A stretch of DNA of 64,000 nucleotides from Russula earlei. Its lineage: Eukaryota > Basidiomycota > Agaricomycetes > Russulales > Russulaceae. The position numbers were made by a program, and so were the translations under genes. Shown piece by piece: positions 44,386 to 54,524 of the stretch (its first letter is position 1; each line of letters starts with the position of its first letter). Under the pieces are notes generated by a model, which saw only the letters and a list, made by a program, of their open reading frames with translations, did not search any database and was not told the DNA's origin. The stretch lies in the NCBI GenBank assembly GCA_025769875.1, contig JAGFNK010000175.1, positions 33,338 to 97,337 on the forward strand, in the 5' to 3' direction.

Positions 44386-45261
44386 TTGGACCCCCTTCTG
44401 CACCAAGAAGGGACGTGGTCCAAATCAGTACAATACAATGAGAAATCAATTACCCCAACATTTTTACCAATAATATCCGCTCCCCATCCATCGCCTTCGA
44501 AAGTTACCCTGTTGGGGAAGACAAGTGGCAAAGAAATTGGTGCAAGAGCCCTACTTGACAGTGGGGCAGAAGGAATGATAATTCATGAATGATTTGCACA
44601 AAAACACCACCTACACCTCCGAACCATGACCAGACCATTGCCTGCACAAACTGTGGATGGAACACAAAATGCCAATGGACTAATATGCTTTAGCACTATC
44701 CAGAGACTTCGCATTCAAGTGCACACAGGCGCAACCCATGATGAACAAGCAGAATTCCTTGTCACTAACATTGGAGACCACGACATTATCCTAGGAACAG
44801 ATTGGTTACAACACCATAACCCAGATATTGATTGGGCAAACAATACAATCACGCTGAAGAATTGCCCCCAAACCTGCCTTACGATGCACCCAAGTATAAC
44901 CATTGCATCTGCATCTGGAACACGGAATTACCAAATACAAGCACTTACTTTTCCTGAAGAAGAAGAACCCAAGTTCACAAATGTTGCTGCATTAATCTTC
45001 CCAGATACTGAAGGACTATTGAACCCATGTGTGGATGAACAAATCTACAATGCTTTTAGACCATTAGCAATTAACATACGAATGAAATCAACAATGTCTA
45101 CTAAGTTAGCAACATCTGAAACACCACAGAAGACACTAGATGAACTCATTCCCCCCCAATTCTTGAAGTGGCGAAAGGTGTTTGATGAACAAGCTTCCCA
45201 ACGTCTTCCTGCTCACCAACCATGGGACCATGCAATCAACCTGAAACCAGGAGTCACCTGA
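44386..45261 (+). pseudogene. gypsy-type aspartic protease
   Basis: In line after Gag: ALLDSGAEGMIIHE holds the DSGA active site, and ILGTDWLQHHNPDIDWANN is the typical end of the gypsy protease (GxxWL..HNP.IDW). One TGA follows HE (44590-44592). The segment reaches the RT start LPAHQPWDHAINLKPG. Confidence 0.88.
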
Positions 45262-45830
45262 TGTGATTGTGGCATCTATCAACTTACTCCCAAGGAATTA
45301 CAAGCCCTAAAAGAATATCTAGACAAACATTTAAAGAGAGGCACTATTTGACCATCAAAAGCAGCTATTGCCAGCCCATTCTTCTTTGTAGAAAAGAAAG
45401 GAGGAACTCTATGACCAGTTCAAGACTACAGAGACCTGAATACAGTGACTATCAAAGACGCATACCCATTACCACTGATTCCTGAATTAATTGACAAACT
45501 CCAGGGAGCCCAATACTTCACCAAGTTTGATGCACAATGGGGATGCAATAATATCTGCCTAAGAGAGGGTGATGAACACCTTGCAGCATTCAAGACACCA
45601 TTAGGACTCTTTGAACCACTAATAATGACATTTGGTCTCTGCAATGCCCCAGCCACTTTCCAATGTTTTATGAACACGATCCTAGCAGGATACATTGCCA
45701 CTGAATGAGTGGTGGTTTATCTGGATGATATATTAATCATGGCACAGACCCTGAACAAACTAGACAACTGGACACACAAGGTCCTAAAGACACTTCAAGA
45801 CCACAACTTATAATTGAAGCCAGAAAAATG
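45262..45830 (+). pseudogene. gypsy-type reverse transcriptase, interrupted by G2
   Basis: Blocks: YQLTPKELQALKEYL, AIASPFFFVEKKGGTL, PVQDYRDLNTVTIKDAYPLP, FTKFDAQWGCNNI (first Asp), FKTPLGLFEPLIMTFGLCNA, VVVYLDDILIMA (YLDD) and LKPEKC, where LTR G2 enters. Stops: TGA before PSKA, before PVQDY and before VVVYL, and TAA before LKPEK. Confidence 0.88.
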
Positions 45831-46714
45831 TGTCACAGTAACTAGCCGTGTCAGTTCACAAGTGTAAAGACAAGTCGATGATAAAGAGGTGTTCAAGAAA
45901 CGGGCTGGTTCCCGTGTATAAAGAATAAGGATCCCTGCAGTGGTCGAAGTGTTTTATGCTAAACAGGTTATGGCCAATAGACCCTTCCTAGTATGACTCG
46001 GTCCATTGAGAAGCTAGGGTAAGTTTATAATGGGATAGACTAGGGCTGGTTCCACTAGCTATATGTGTTCAAGTCCATCGGGGACCTTGAACAACACAGA
46101 GAGAGTAGAGGAAGGTAGGTCTTAAAGGAGGAGAGCTCTTCTCAGGGGAGTGAAGAGAGACTCTTAGGGAAGGAAGGGAAAGGCGAAGAGTAGATGGTGG
46201 ATGGTGTGTTGAGAGTTGATGAAATGGAGAGGTGGATGTGGTTTGAGGGTTAAGAGCGAAGTGGGTTGTAGGCGAATATGTTTGGACAAGAGTAGGTTGG
46301 ATTCTACAAGACACCAAGCTTAGGGCTTTGGTCACAAAGTACTGGGCTTATATATACAGGAGAAGCACAGCAATAGCTGCGCTTTGACTGTGCTACTAGT
46401 ATAGTAGGAGTCATAATAAGTAGGAGTCATAGGAATGAGGCCACGAATGAGTCAGAACCAAGTAACTGTGCTGCACAGTAGGTGCGCAGTATTGTACATT
46501 CGAAACTAAGAAGTGAATATGAATGGAAAGAGAACCAAACAAAGGGAAAGTAACAGGCAATCCAGTGTTACCTGGACATGTATGGATCACATGATAACAC
46601 AGAAGGGATCACAAGACGTAAGAGATCACAAGACCAGTAAGTAAAGGGACATACGAAAGCAAGCAGTCCATAGCAAAAGGTAAGAAGTAAACATAAAAGG
46701 AAAATGGTGTAACA
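45831..46714 (+). repeat. solo LTR G2, target duplication AAATG
   Basis: 884 bp, TGTCACAGTAAC...GGTGTAACA, flanked by AAATG at 45826-45830 and 46715-46719. Removing it joins LKPEK to CAFRQTSINYLG in the RT frame. Homologous to G1. Confidence 0.95.
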
Positions 46715-47739
46715 AAATGTGCTTTTCGGCAAACCTCTATTAACTACCTAGGCATCAATATCTCCCAAGGACGAATATCCATGGACCAGGACAAGTTAGT
46801 GGGCATTACAAAGTGGCCTACTCCAACCAATGTTATTGAAGTACAAGCATTTCTAGGATTATGCAACTTCTATCGATGATTTATCCACCAATATTCATGA
46901 ATGGCACAACCCTTGTTTAATTTAACAAAGAAAGAAAACCCCTTCAAATGGGAAGATGATGAAGAACAAGCATTTAGAAACTTAATCCAAGCATTCATGA
47001 CAGCCCCAGTCCTCATGTTACCTGATCATACTAAACCCTTTCGACTCATCTGCGATGTGAGCGACTTTGCAGTTGGTTCAATTCTAGAACAACTGGACTG
47101 AGTTTAACAGATATCACCCAGTAGCCTATTTTTCGAAGTCCTTGGACCCTGCACAATGAAATTACATGATCTACAATAAAGAACTCCTTGCCATTGTTTC
47201 ATCCCTCTGGCACTTTTGACACTACCTTGAAGGCTGCAGCACACCCTATTGATTTATGGATGGACCACAATAATTTGACATACTTCATGACAAAACAGAA
47301 ACTCACTTGATGACAGGCCTGATGGGCACTCCTTCTCAGCAATTTTGACTTCACTATCACGCATCACCCAGGAACCATGAACAAAGCAGATGGTCTGTCC
47401 AGGCAGCCAGACTTTAAAGAGGGGATACAAAACAAAAATGATGGAAAGGTGCTCCTGGGTGACAAATATTTTAAAATTAGAGCAACATGCACCTCTGCTA
47501 CAGAACCAATCGGTGATCAAGACCTTTGACAACAACTACGATCTAGCAAAGACTATGACCCAGAAGTATTTAACGCATTAGCAATCATTATAAAGAATGG
47601 ACCAAGACAATTGTCCAAAGGCCTACAGGACTGGAATCTCGAAGATGGACTAATATTATTCAAAGGAAAAGTCTACATCCCAAACAATGACACCCAACGA
47701 AAGAAGATTTTGAGACTACACCATGACTCTCTTGCCATG
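46715..47739 (+). pseudogene. gypsy-type RT end, RNase H and integrase start
   Basis: CAFRQTSINYLGINIS, QAFLGLCNFYR, FNLTKKENPFKW and LPDHTKPFRLICDVSDFAVGSIL (RNase H start), VAYFSKSL, WALLLSNFDFTITHHPGTMNKADGLSR, and the zinc-binding start of integrase (LRLHHDSLA), where LTR A3 cuts it. Many stops are TGA; in KLT-stop-stop-QA-stop-WAL all three sit where this family has Arg. Confidence 0.85.
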
Positions 47740-48331
47740 TGTTATGGCATCATGGCCGTAAGAGCGTTAGCTCAAGGTTCAGTGGGGCCAAGTCCCTGTG
47801 ACTTGGTTCAAGGGGTTCAGTGGGGCCAGCTCAAGGAGACCGGATCAAAGGTTTAGCATCTCAAGGCTGAGTCAGACAATGACTCAGTCTGCAGACAGAG
47901 TTGATCTTCTGGTTTCACAGAAGAGGAGGACAATGAGAGAGAAGCAGAGAAGGATAAGGAACACAAGGGTTCCTTGAGGTGTGCTCAGTTCAAGCAGAGT
48001 GTAGGCCAGCACAAACAAGTTGTGATTGAGAGAGCATACAGGGCAGGGGATGCAACAGGAAATGGGACAAAGCTAAGCTTGGGGCATTCCCCAGCTTCTA
48101 CAGGTGCTTAAATACTGTATCTAGCAAGGCTGTACAGTACCATATGTAGAACAATAGATAAAGGTGAACCAATAGCAAAAGGAACTCAAACAATAGGTGA
48201 AACACAATAGGTGAAACAATAAAAGATCATCAGCATCAAGGGATGAAACAGTGACCAAGGGGACGAGGGTGAAAGGGGAGAACAATAACAAAGAAGTTAG
48301 AGACAAACCGACAAGGGGGTAATTCATGACA
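47740..48331 (-). repeat. LTR family A, copy A3
   Basis: 592 bp, TGTTATGG...TTCATGACA on the plus strand. Flanks (CCATG / CCCAC) do not match, and different elements lie on either side, so it marks a recombination or deletion junction. Paired TGAGTCA/TGACTCA near 47868-47888. Confidence 0.85.
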
Positions 48332-49495
48332 CCCACACTCATACCACTCCCACCTTCCAGAGAACCATCCCCATCAACCGCCGCTACTGCTAACATTAGG
48401 CTCATAGTAAGATGCGCAGCACAGCACGCTGCTATGGTGTTCAAGCCCACGAACTCTGGAACGATGATTCTCTGTTGACTATAATCTGTGCCTTTGGCAA
48501 CAGATCTCCTACCCTGGGAACGACTAGCCCACTCAGATCTTGCAGCCCCTCATACCATGTCCACTCACCTTCCCCAGACCCAATTCCGATTCCTCCTTGC
48601 ACCGGAAACACTGTACTCCTTGATGCAAACTTCCAGCCAACAAGAGAAGCAACACCTCCTCCTGCCTATGTTCCTCCCCCTAACAATGCACCAATCAACC
48701 AACCTACAGAACTAGAAGGACTAGGAGAAGGTTGGGAAGAAGGAGATTTAGGACTCGACATACTCATCCCCGACCCAGGGAATGAAGACAACACCATCCC
48801 TCCCCAATTTGTCTTACCTGACCTTGTCCACGGATTCCCCATTGTAATGGCCACCTATGGTCCAGGATGCCCTACTCACAGAATAGCCATTCGAGCTAAG
48901 GCAGACCCATACCCATGCCCCCTTCTGACAAAAAAGGATGCCTTCCTTTTTCAAAGTGGGCTAAGACACAGCAAGGCCGTAGACGAAGCCATTAGGTTCA
49001 AACAAGACCTATCCCTGGAGGCCAAAATTCGCAGGTACAGGTTTGCCATAAGGAAGATGCACTTAATGGCAAACCAATTGGCAGCTGCCTGAGAACAGTA
49101 TCACAATATGGTCTGGGAAGTACAAGACTCAGAAGTGAAACTTGCCCAAGCTAACGCCAAAGCACGTCTTGAACCCCAAGTCCTCTTCCAGTCCATGCCT
49201 CATCTCACTGACAAGGAACATAAAGAAGTGAAGGAAGCTATCCTAGACCCATGGTTAGCCGACAAGTGCACCTGGTGCAACAACGGAGGACACAATACCT
49301 TCAAATGCCCCAAAATAGCCATATGCATCCTCTGCAATTGTCAAGGACACCTCACTGAATGCTGCAGAACCCCTCATCACCACTGCAAAGCTCATAAAGT
49401 TTGTCGGGTCCCTAGAGACCAAACTCACTACCACCTCCATTGTTGCAGATCTTCCATTATCCCCTACAGCGGCTTAGACATTAACAAGGGGGTGA
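48332..49495 (+). pseudogene. gag-like ORF with two zinc knuckles
   Basis: A frame from 48412 through one TGA (49090-49092) to the LTR. Pro-rich N-terminus (PTREATPPPAYVPPPNN), an acidic segment, a helical part (QSGLRHSKAVDEAIRFKQDL), then after the stop knuckles CTWCNNGGHNTFKC and CILCNCQGHLTECC and a HHHCKAHKVC motif. No pol follows: the sequence runs into LTR I. The 5' end is lost at A3. Probably a non-autonomous element supplying only a nucleocapsid-like protein. Confidence 0.6.
49484..49495 (+). other. polypurine tract before LTR I
   Basis: ACAAGGGGGTGA lies directly upstream of the LTR start TGTCACAAG, the position of a plus-strand primer. Confidence 0.5.
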
Positions 49496-49962
49496 TGTCA
49501 CAAGTACTGGTGCCTCAGACCAGACCAGGCAACCAGACAAGCCTACCCAGACAAGCCTCATGTTTTCCACACATTCTCATGACTCACTCTGCCTCACATG
49601 TACCATTACTTTCCAGCGTGTTCTAGTATGATTGCCTCATCCTTACCTCATGTCTACTATTTGATATAGTAGTATCTGTCTATATAAACCTGTCAGTAGA
49701 AGAGAACAAGCCCTAAGCTTGTTCTCTTGTGAAATATCAATGGATTCAGCTTTGGAACTGTAGGCTTGCAGAGAATCAAGCAATTGTCTCAAAAACTCTC
49801 TTATTCTGTTAAGTCTTCAAACGCGAAGACTTATTCATTGCATTTCCTCTCTGCAGTACACTCTAGCCTTTGCTGTGTTGTCACCAAGACCCCCAAATCT
49901 TGTGAGAACTTGTTGTCTCGCTCGACTCAGTGCACACGTCTCGCATGTGAAATGATTTGTCA
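49496..49962 (+). repeat. LTR I, 3' LTR of the gag-only element
   Basis: 467 bp, TGTCACAAGTAC...GATTTGTCA. TATA box TCTATATAAACC near 49678-49690, then a GAACAAGCCC/TTGTTCTC hairpin. The right flank ATGAC cannot be checked against a left flank. Confidence 0.65.
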
Positions 49963-50029
49963 ATGACACCACCCTCAGTCGGTGACAGATGCTGCTCGTT
50001 GGGGTTCATCTTACCATGGGGGTAAGAGG

Positions 50030-50762
50030 TCAACTGATGGTGGAAAGTTCTTCAGGAACAGGGGGGCCTGTATAGACTGCTGGAGGCAGAGAGTACAGTC
50101 CTGCTGGGTCTACCAGATTCTGTGGAGCGTCAATAATGCTGTGGGTCCATGTAGCTTCAATCCAGTTGTAAATGTATCTTCTTCCCTCCACAAATGCTAG
50201 CTGGAGGGTCACTTGTCCCTCCCATACAAATTGGTTGGGGTGAAGATAGTTGCACTGCATGGTGATATGCTCATGTGTGAGGGTGAATAAGGTCAGGTAG
50301 TATGATGCCTGACCTTCCAGTAACTCTTTAACAAGGGCATAGTGTTGAGGTAGGATTACCTCAGTCCAGAGCTTCTCATCACTATTGGTGAGGATGAGGA
50401 TGCTGGTTGGCTCCCTGTCAAAGTTCCTTGAGTTTGAGAGGTGCCAAAACAAGAGTTGGCAGTGAGTGGGTGCAATGAGGTGGTTTAAGGTGTCAATAAA
50501 AAGGTTGTATTGCACCTGGTTCAGGATTTGTCCAAACAGGAGGAGGCCTACCAAATCTCAGAGGACTGTAGGTGTTGTGCAACCAGATGTTGATCTGTTG
50601 CTGGTCATAGATGTTGACAATAGAGACTGGGGGGAAATAGATGTCTTGGAGGATAGGAAGGTGGTTAGCAATGAGCTCCCTTTGATGGAGGATTGCATCA
50701 TCTTCCAAGTCATATTTGGAGTTGATACTTGGGTTGGGGGAAACTGTGAATCTTGGAGGCAC
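50030..50762 (-). pseudogene. ORF2 homologue in the B3 element
   Basis: Two overlapping frames: 50762-50493 (YDLEDDAILHQRELIANHL, FPPVSIVNIYDQ) and 50554-50030 (LLFWHLSNSRNFD, DEKLWTEVILPQHYALV, WEGQVTLQLAFVEG, YSLPPAVYTGPPVPEE). Together they match ORF2 of the D element from end to end, with one frameshift near 50520-50580. Confidence 0.65.
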
Positions 50763-50803
50763 TGCAGAAACTTTGATTTTCTCAGTCTAGTGCTACAAGG
50801 GTA

Positions 50804-50823
50804 GTTCTTACTTTTTTAAGAAC
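50804..50823 (-). other. conserved hairpin, B3 element copy
   Basis: Stem GTTCTTA/TAAGAAC with a six-base loop, between the ORF1 and ORF2 homologues, as at 39442-39459. Confidence 0.6.
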
Positions 50824-50829
50824 TGTGCA

Positions 50830-51723
50830 CTAGGTAGCTATGTTGATGACACTCAGACAAAGGGGATCCAAAGTAGGCAGAGGATTCAGAGGGAGACATG
50901 GGAGGAAGCAAAAGCGAGACAAGGCAGGGTAAAGACGGAGGTTGTCTAAGGAGTTTGAGTAGCTGTTCTCAAACAATATATATCCTCCCTTGGCTATCCT
51001 TAGGTAAGCATATGAGTAATACACTCTGCTGTCAAGGAAATCATGAATAGAAGTGATGATAAAAGATCCTTGGTATGCAAAGTGATAGATGATGGGCAGC
51101 ATATTCAAGTGATGATGTATGGAGGAGTTGAAAAAGTAATGAAGGCAACTGAAGGGGAAGTCTAGGTCCAGAAGATGTATTCCTATGGAGCTACACACCT
51201 CAAAGCTTGCTAGGTTAAACTGTTTGACGAGGTCAGAGTTGGTAGGCAGTACTGCAAAAGTGTGAGCAGTCTTCACCCAAAATGGGGAAACAAAGGTGTC
51301 AGTGGACAGTTGCTGGAGCAAGTGACCTATAGTAGGGATGGAAGAGAGGGCATTGCATCGTCTTGCCTCCTCAAAAGGGCACCAGTGTTCAAGTTCATTC
51401 TGTTGGACACAATAAACTTGAAACTGGTGGGGGTGACAGGTGTACTTGGCACAATCCAGAGGATCAAAGAAGCCACATGGGACTGGGGGAAGGTTTTCTT
51501 GGTCGGTGGAAGGGTTGTCCTCTATGTAAGTCCCCAGAAGGGGAAGAGCTGCAATGGGGGGAAGTCTGGGTGGTGGAGACAGGCCCAGAACAAGTGGGAA
51601 AGATTGGGGAAGGGAAAGCAGTTGGATGTCAGGAGTGTGAGGCTCTAGAGACCCAGTGGTTGGGATATTGTTGGACACTTGATGAGTCAACTGGTCAGCA
51701 CGGGTTGGTAGAGACTGTCCAGA
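50830..51723 (-). CDS. ORF1 homologue in the B3 element
   Basis: Frame open from the LTR edge to a stop at 50830. No ATG at the position used in the D element; the first Met is far downstream, so the start has probably decayed. Shares PCGFFD, CHPHQFQ, AHTFAV, FEVCSSIGIH, DLDFPFSCLHYFFN, LPIIYHFAYQGSF and FLDSRVYYSYAYL with the 286-aa ORF1. Starts right after primer-site sequence TCTGGACAGTC, so it is the first ORF of a minus-strand element whose 5' LTR is B3. Confidence 0.65.
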   Translation of the reverse strand, partial: SGQSLPTRADQLTHQVSNNIPTTGSLEPHTPDIQLLSLPQSFPLVLGLSPPPRLPPIAALPLLGTYIEDNPSTDQENLPPVPCGFFDPLDCAKYTCHPHQFQVYCVQQNELEHWCPFEEARRCNALSSIPTIGHLLQQLSTDTFVSPFWVKTAHTFAVLPTNSDLVKQFNLASFEVCSSIGIHLLDLDFPFSCLHYFFNSSIHHHLNMLPIIYHFAYQGSFIITSIHDFLDSRVYYSYAYLRIAKGGYILFENSYSNSLDNLRLYPALSRFCFLPCLPLNPLPTLDPLCLSVINIAT

Positions 51724-53303
51724 TGTCAAGACTCACTGTTGAATAATCCTGTTCAAGAGGGAGGGATAAGTTCAAAGATGAGTCAGTAGATGTCCAAGAC
51801 AGTGTGGGCAAGGAGTAGGGTCCAGAGCAGTACCAAGTACCAGAGAGGTACAGTTACTGGTAGTGTCAAGAAGTTACGCAGGGAAGAGGCCAGAGTGATC
51901 ACAAGGGGATGGTCCTAAAGGAGTATCCCAGGGGTAGAGAGTGTTGAAAACAAATGGACAGTCTGAAGACTGTCCGCTACTTTATTGAGCGCTTATATAC
52001 TACAAGAGAACTACCAAATAGGGAACAAGTCATAACCTTGTTATCAAGCACAATTGACTGATGAGTAAGAAGTCGGAGTACACTTACTGAGCATGCTCAG
52101 TCATGCTCAGTAAGCTGCTGAGTAAGAAGGCTCCTATTGATGAGTAAGAGCCTTTACTGTCCACATGTTCACTGCTTTAGTACACATGCAAAGCACCTGA
52201 TTCATTTACTGTTAGTTAGTTTAGGGCTGGTCATTTAAAGACTTGAAGTTTGGTTCAAGGAATAGAGTTACTTATAAGGCCCCTTATATAGTTTTATTAG
52301 GGTCCTTAGAGTCGACCCTAATACTTATATTAAGGTCCTTAGTATTGCTTTATAGTTCATTCTATGGTTATTAGAGTTAGTCTAATAATGTGTTGTAGGG
52401 CTTTTAGTGTCTTGTTAGTGCCTCTTGTAGGACATTTAGAGTTGTCCTAAAGGGTCCTTAGAGAAGCTATAATACTGTCTTTTACTACTAAAAGGTTGCC
52501 ACTAAGTGGGGCTTGCTGTATGTTGATTGTGCTGAGAATCTGTTACGGTGTCGCAGCTGTAAGAGCGTTAGCTCAAGGTTCAGTGGGGCCAAGTCCCTGT
52601 GACTTGGTTCAAGGGTTCAGTGGGGGCCGGTTCAAAGAGACCAGGTCAAGGGTTTAGCATCTCAAGGCTGAGTCAGACAATGACTCAGTCTGCAGACAGA
52701 GTCGATCTTCTGGTTTCACAGAAGAGGAGGATGATGAGAGAGAGGAAGAGGAGGAAGAGGAACACAAGGGTTCCTTGAGGTGTGCTTAGGTCAAGCAGAG
52801 TGTAGGCCAGCACAAGCAAAGTTGTGATTGAGAGAGAGTACAGGGCAAGGGATGCGACAGGAAATGGGACAAAGATAAGCTTGGGGCATTCCCCAGCTTC
52901 TACAGGCACTTAAATACTGTATGTAGTGAGGCCATACAGTACTATATGCAGAACAATAGATGAAGGTGAGCCAATAGCAAAAAGGGACTTGAACAATAGA
53001 TGAAACAAAACAGGTGAAACAATAAGGGACCATCAACATCAAGGGATGAAACAGTAACCAAGGGGACAAGGGTGATGGAAGAGAACAATAGTAAAAGTAA
53101 ATAATAACAGAAGAGGTTAGAGACGAACTGAGAAGGGGGTAATTTATGACAGAATCGCTTGTGCAACAATGTGTGGGTGATATTGTGGACACCTCTACTC
53201 ACCCCTTTTGTCCATGTGAACAGGGTGGCACCATAGAGGCTGGGTTTCCTCTTAGTAGAGGAAGGGTCCTTCAAGGGCCCTCTCTGGGAAATGGTTCATG
53301 ACA
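51724..53303 (-). repeat. LTR B3, 5' LTR of the minus-strand element, split by A4
   Basis: TGTCAAGACTCACTG...GGTTCATGACA on the plus strand. About 964 bp once A4 and one target copy are removed. The LTR-internal membrane frame of family B lies near 51780-51960. Confidence 0.9.
52541..53151 (-). repeat. solo LTR A4 nested in B3, target duplication GAATC
   Basis: 611 bp, flanked by GAATC at 52536-52540 and 53152-53156. The flanks rejoin as the reverse complement of GCGATTCTCGGCAC found intact in other B LTRs. Antisense frame 52909-52685 is a 74-codon hydrophobic peptide (LVFLFLLFLSLIILLFCETR). Confidence 0.95.
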
Positions 53304-53530
53304 GCATGTGCACCAGCAGTGGAGTGGCAGGCCTCAAGGGATCATGCAAGTGCATCTTAGGGAGTAGCAAAGGTGAGATGGTGAACATAAGGGATGACTG
53401 CATCATGGATGTCAGTGCTGGATGGGTTTCTGTCAATTGACCAGGATAGATTCTAGACAAAGCCAGTACATCAGGTCCATGAGGTTTTGGATTCCTTGGA
53501 TATTTGCCAGCCATTCAGTGCTGCCTTTGT
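53304..53530. other. unknown sequence carrying solo LTR B4
   Basis: Resumes at 54525 after B4. A minus-strand frame (53514-53296) has no domain. Probably older repeat sequence. Confidence 0.4.
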
Positions 53531-54524
53531 TGTCATGAACCATTCTCCGGAGAGGGCCCTTGAAGGACCCTTCCTTATAGGAGGAAACCTGGTCTCTATG
53601 GTGTCACCCTGTTCACACGAGCAAAAGGGGTGAGTAGAGGTGTCCACAATATCGCGTGCGCATTGTTGCGCGAGCGATTCTCGGCACAATCGACATACAG
53701 CAAGCCCCACTTAAAGGCAACCTTCTAGCAACAAAAGACAGTATTAGGGCCTTCCTAAGGACCCTTTGGAACGACCCTAGGAGCTCTACAATAGGCACTA
53801 ACCTAGTATCAAAGGCCCTACAACGCGTTATTAGACCAACTCTAATAACTATAGAACGACTATAAGGCAATACTAAGGACCCTAATAGAAGTATTAGGGT
53901 CGACTCTAAGGACCCTAATAGAAGTATTAGGGTCGACTCTAAGGACCCTAATAGAACTATATAAGGGCCTTATAAGATAACACTATTCCCTAACCAAACT
54001 ACAAGTCCTCAAATGACCGGCCCTAAACTAACTAACAAGAAACGAATCAGGTGCTTACACGTGCACTAAAAGTAGTAAACACATGGACAGTGGAAACTCT
54101 TACTCATCAAGAAGAGTCTTCTTACTCAGCAGCTTACTGAGCATGACCGAGCATGCTCAGTAAGCGTCCTCCGACTTCTTACTCATCACTCTATTGTGCT
54201 TGATAACAAGGTTATGACTTGTTCCCTATTTAGCAGTTCTCTTGTAGTATATAAGCGCTCAATAAAGTAGCGGACAGTCCTCAGACTGTCCATTTGTTTA
54301 CGACACTCTCCATCCCTGGGATACTCCTTTAAGGACCATCCCCTTGTGACTACTCTGGCCTCTTCCCTGCGTGATTGTTCTACTCTCACAGTAACAATAC
54401 CTCTCTGGTATTTGTTACTACTCTGGACTCTACTCCTTGCCCACGCCGTCTTGGACGTCTACCGACTCGTCTTCGAGCTTATCCCTCGCTCTTGAACTGG
54501 ATAGTTCAACAGTGAGTCTTGACA
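53531..54524 (+). repeat. solo LTR B4, target duplication TTTGT
   Basis: 994 bp, flanked by TTTGT at 53526-53530 and 54525-54529. It carries a short internal tandem duplication (TATTAGGGTCGACTCTAAGG, about 53890-53950), which explains its extra length. The LTR-internal membrane frame is present near 54300-54495. Confidence 0.95.

Noticed and set aside
26664..47739. TGA as a reassigned or read-through codon
   Set aside because: Host genes in the window use TGA as a normal stop (for example DAP1 at 17373), and TGA falls where CGA-Arg is expected, so CpG decay is simpler.
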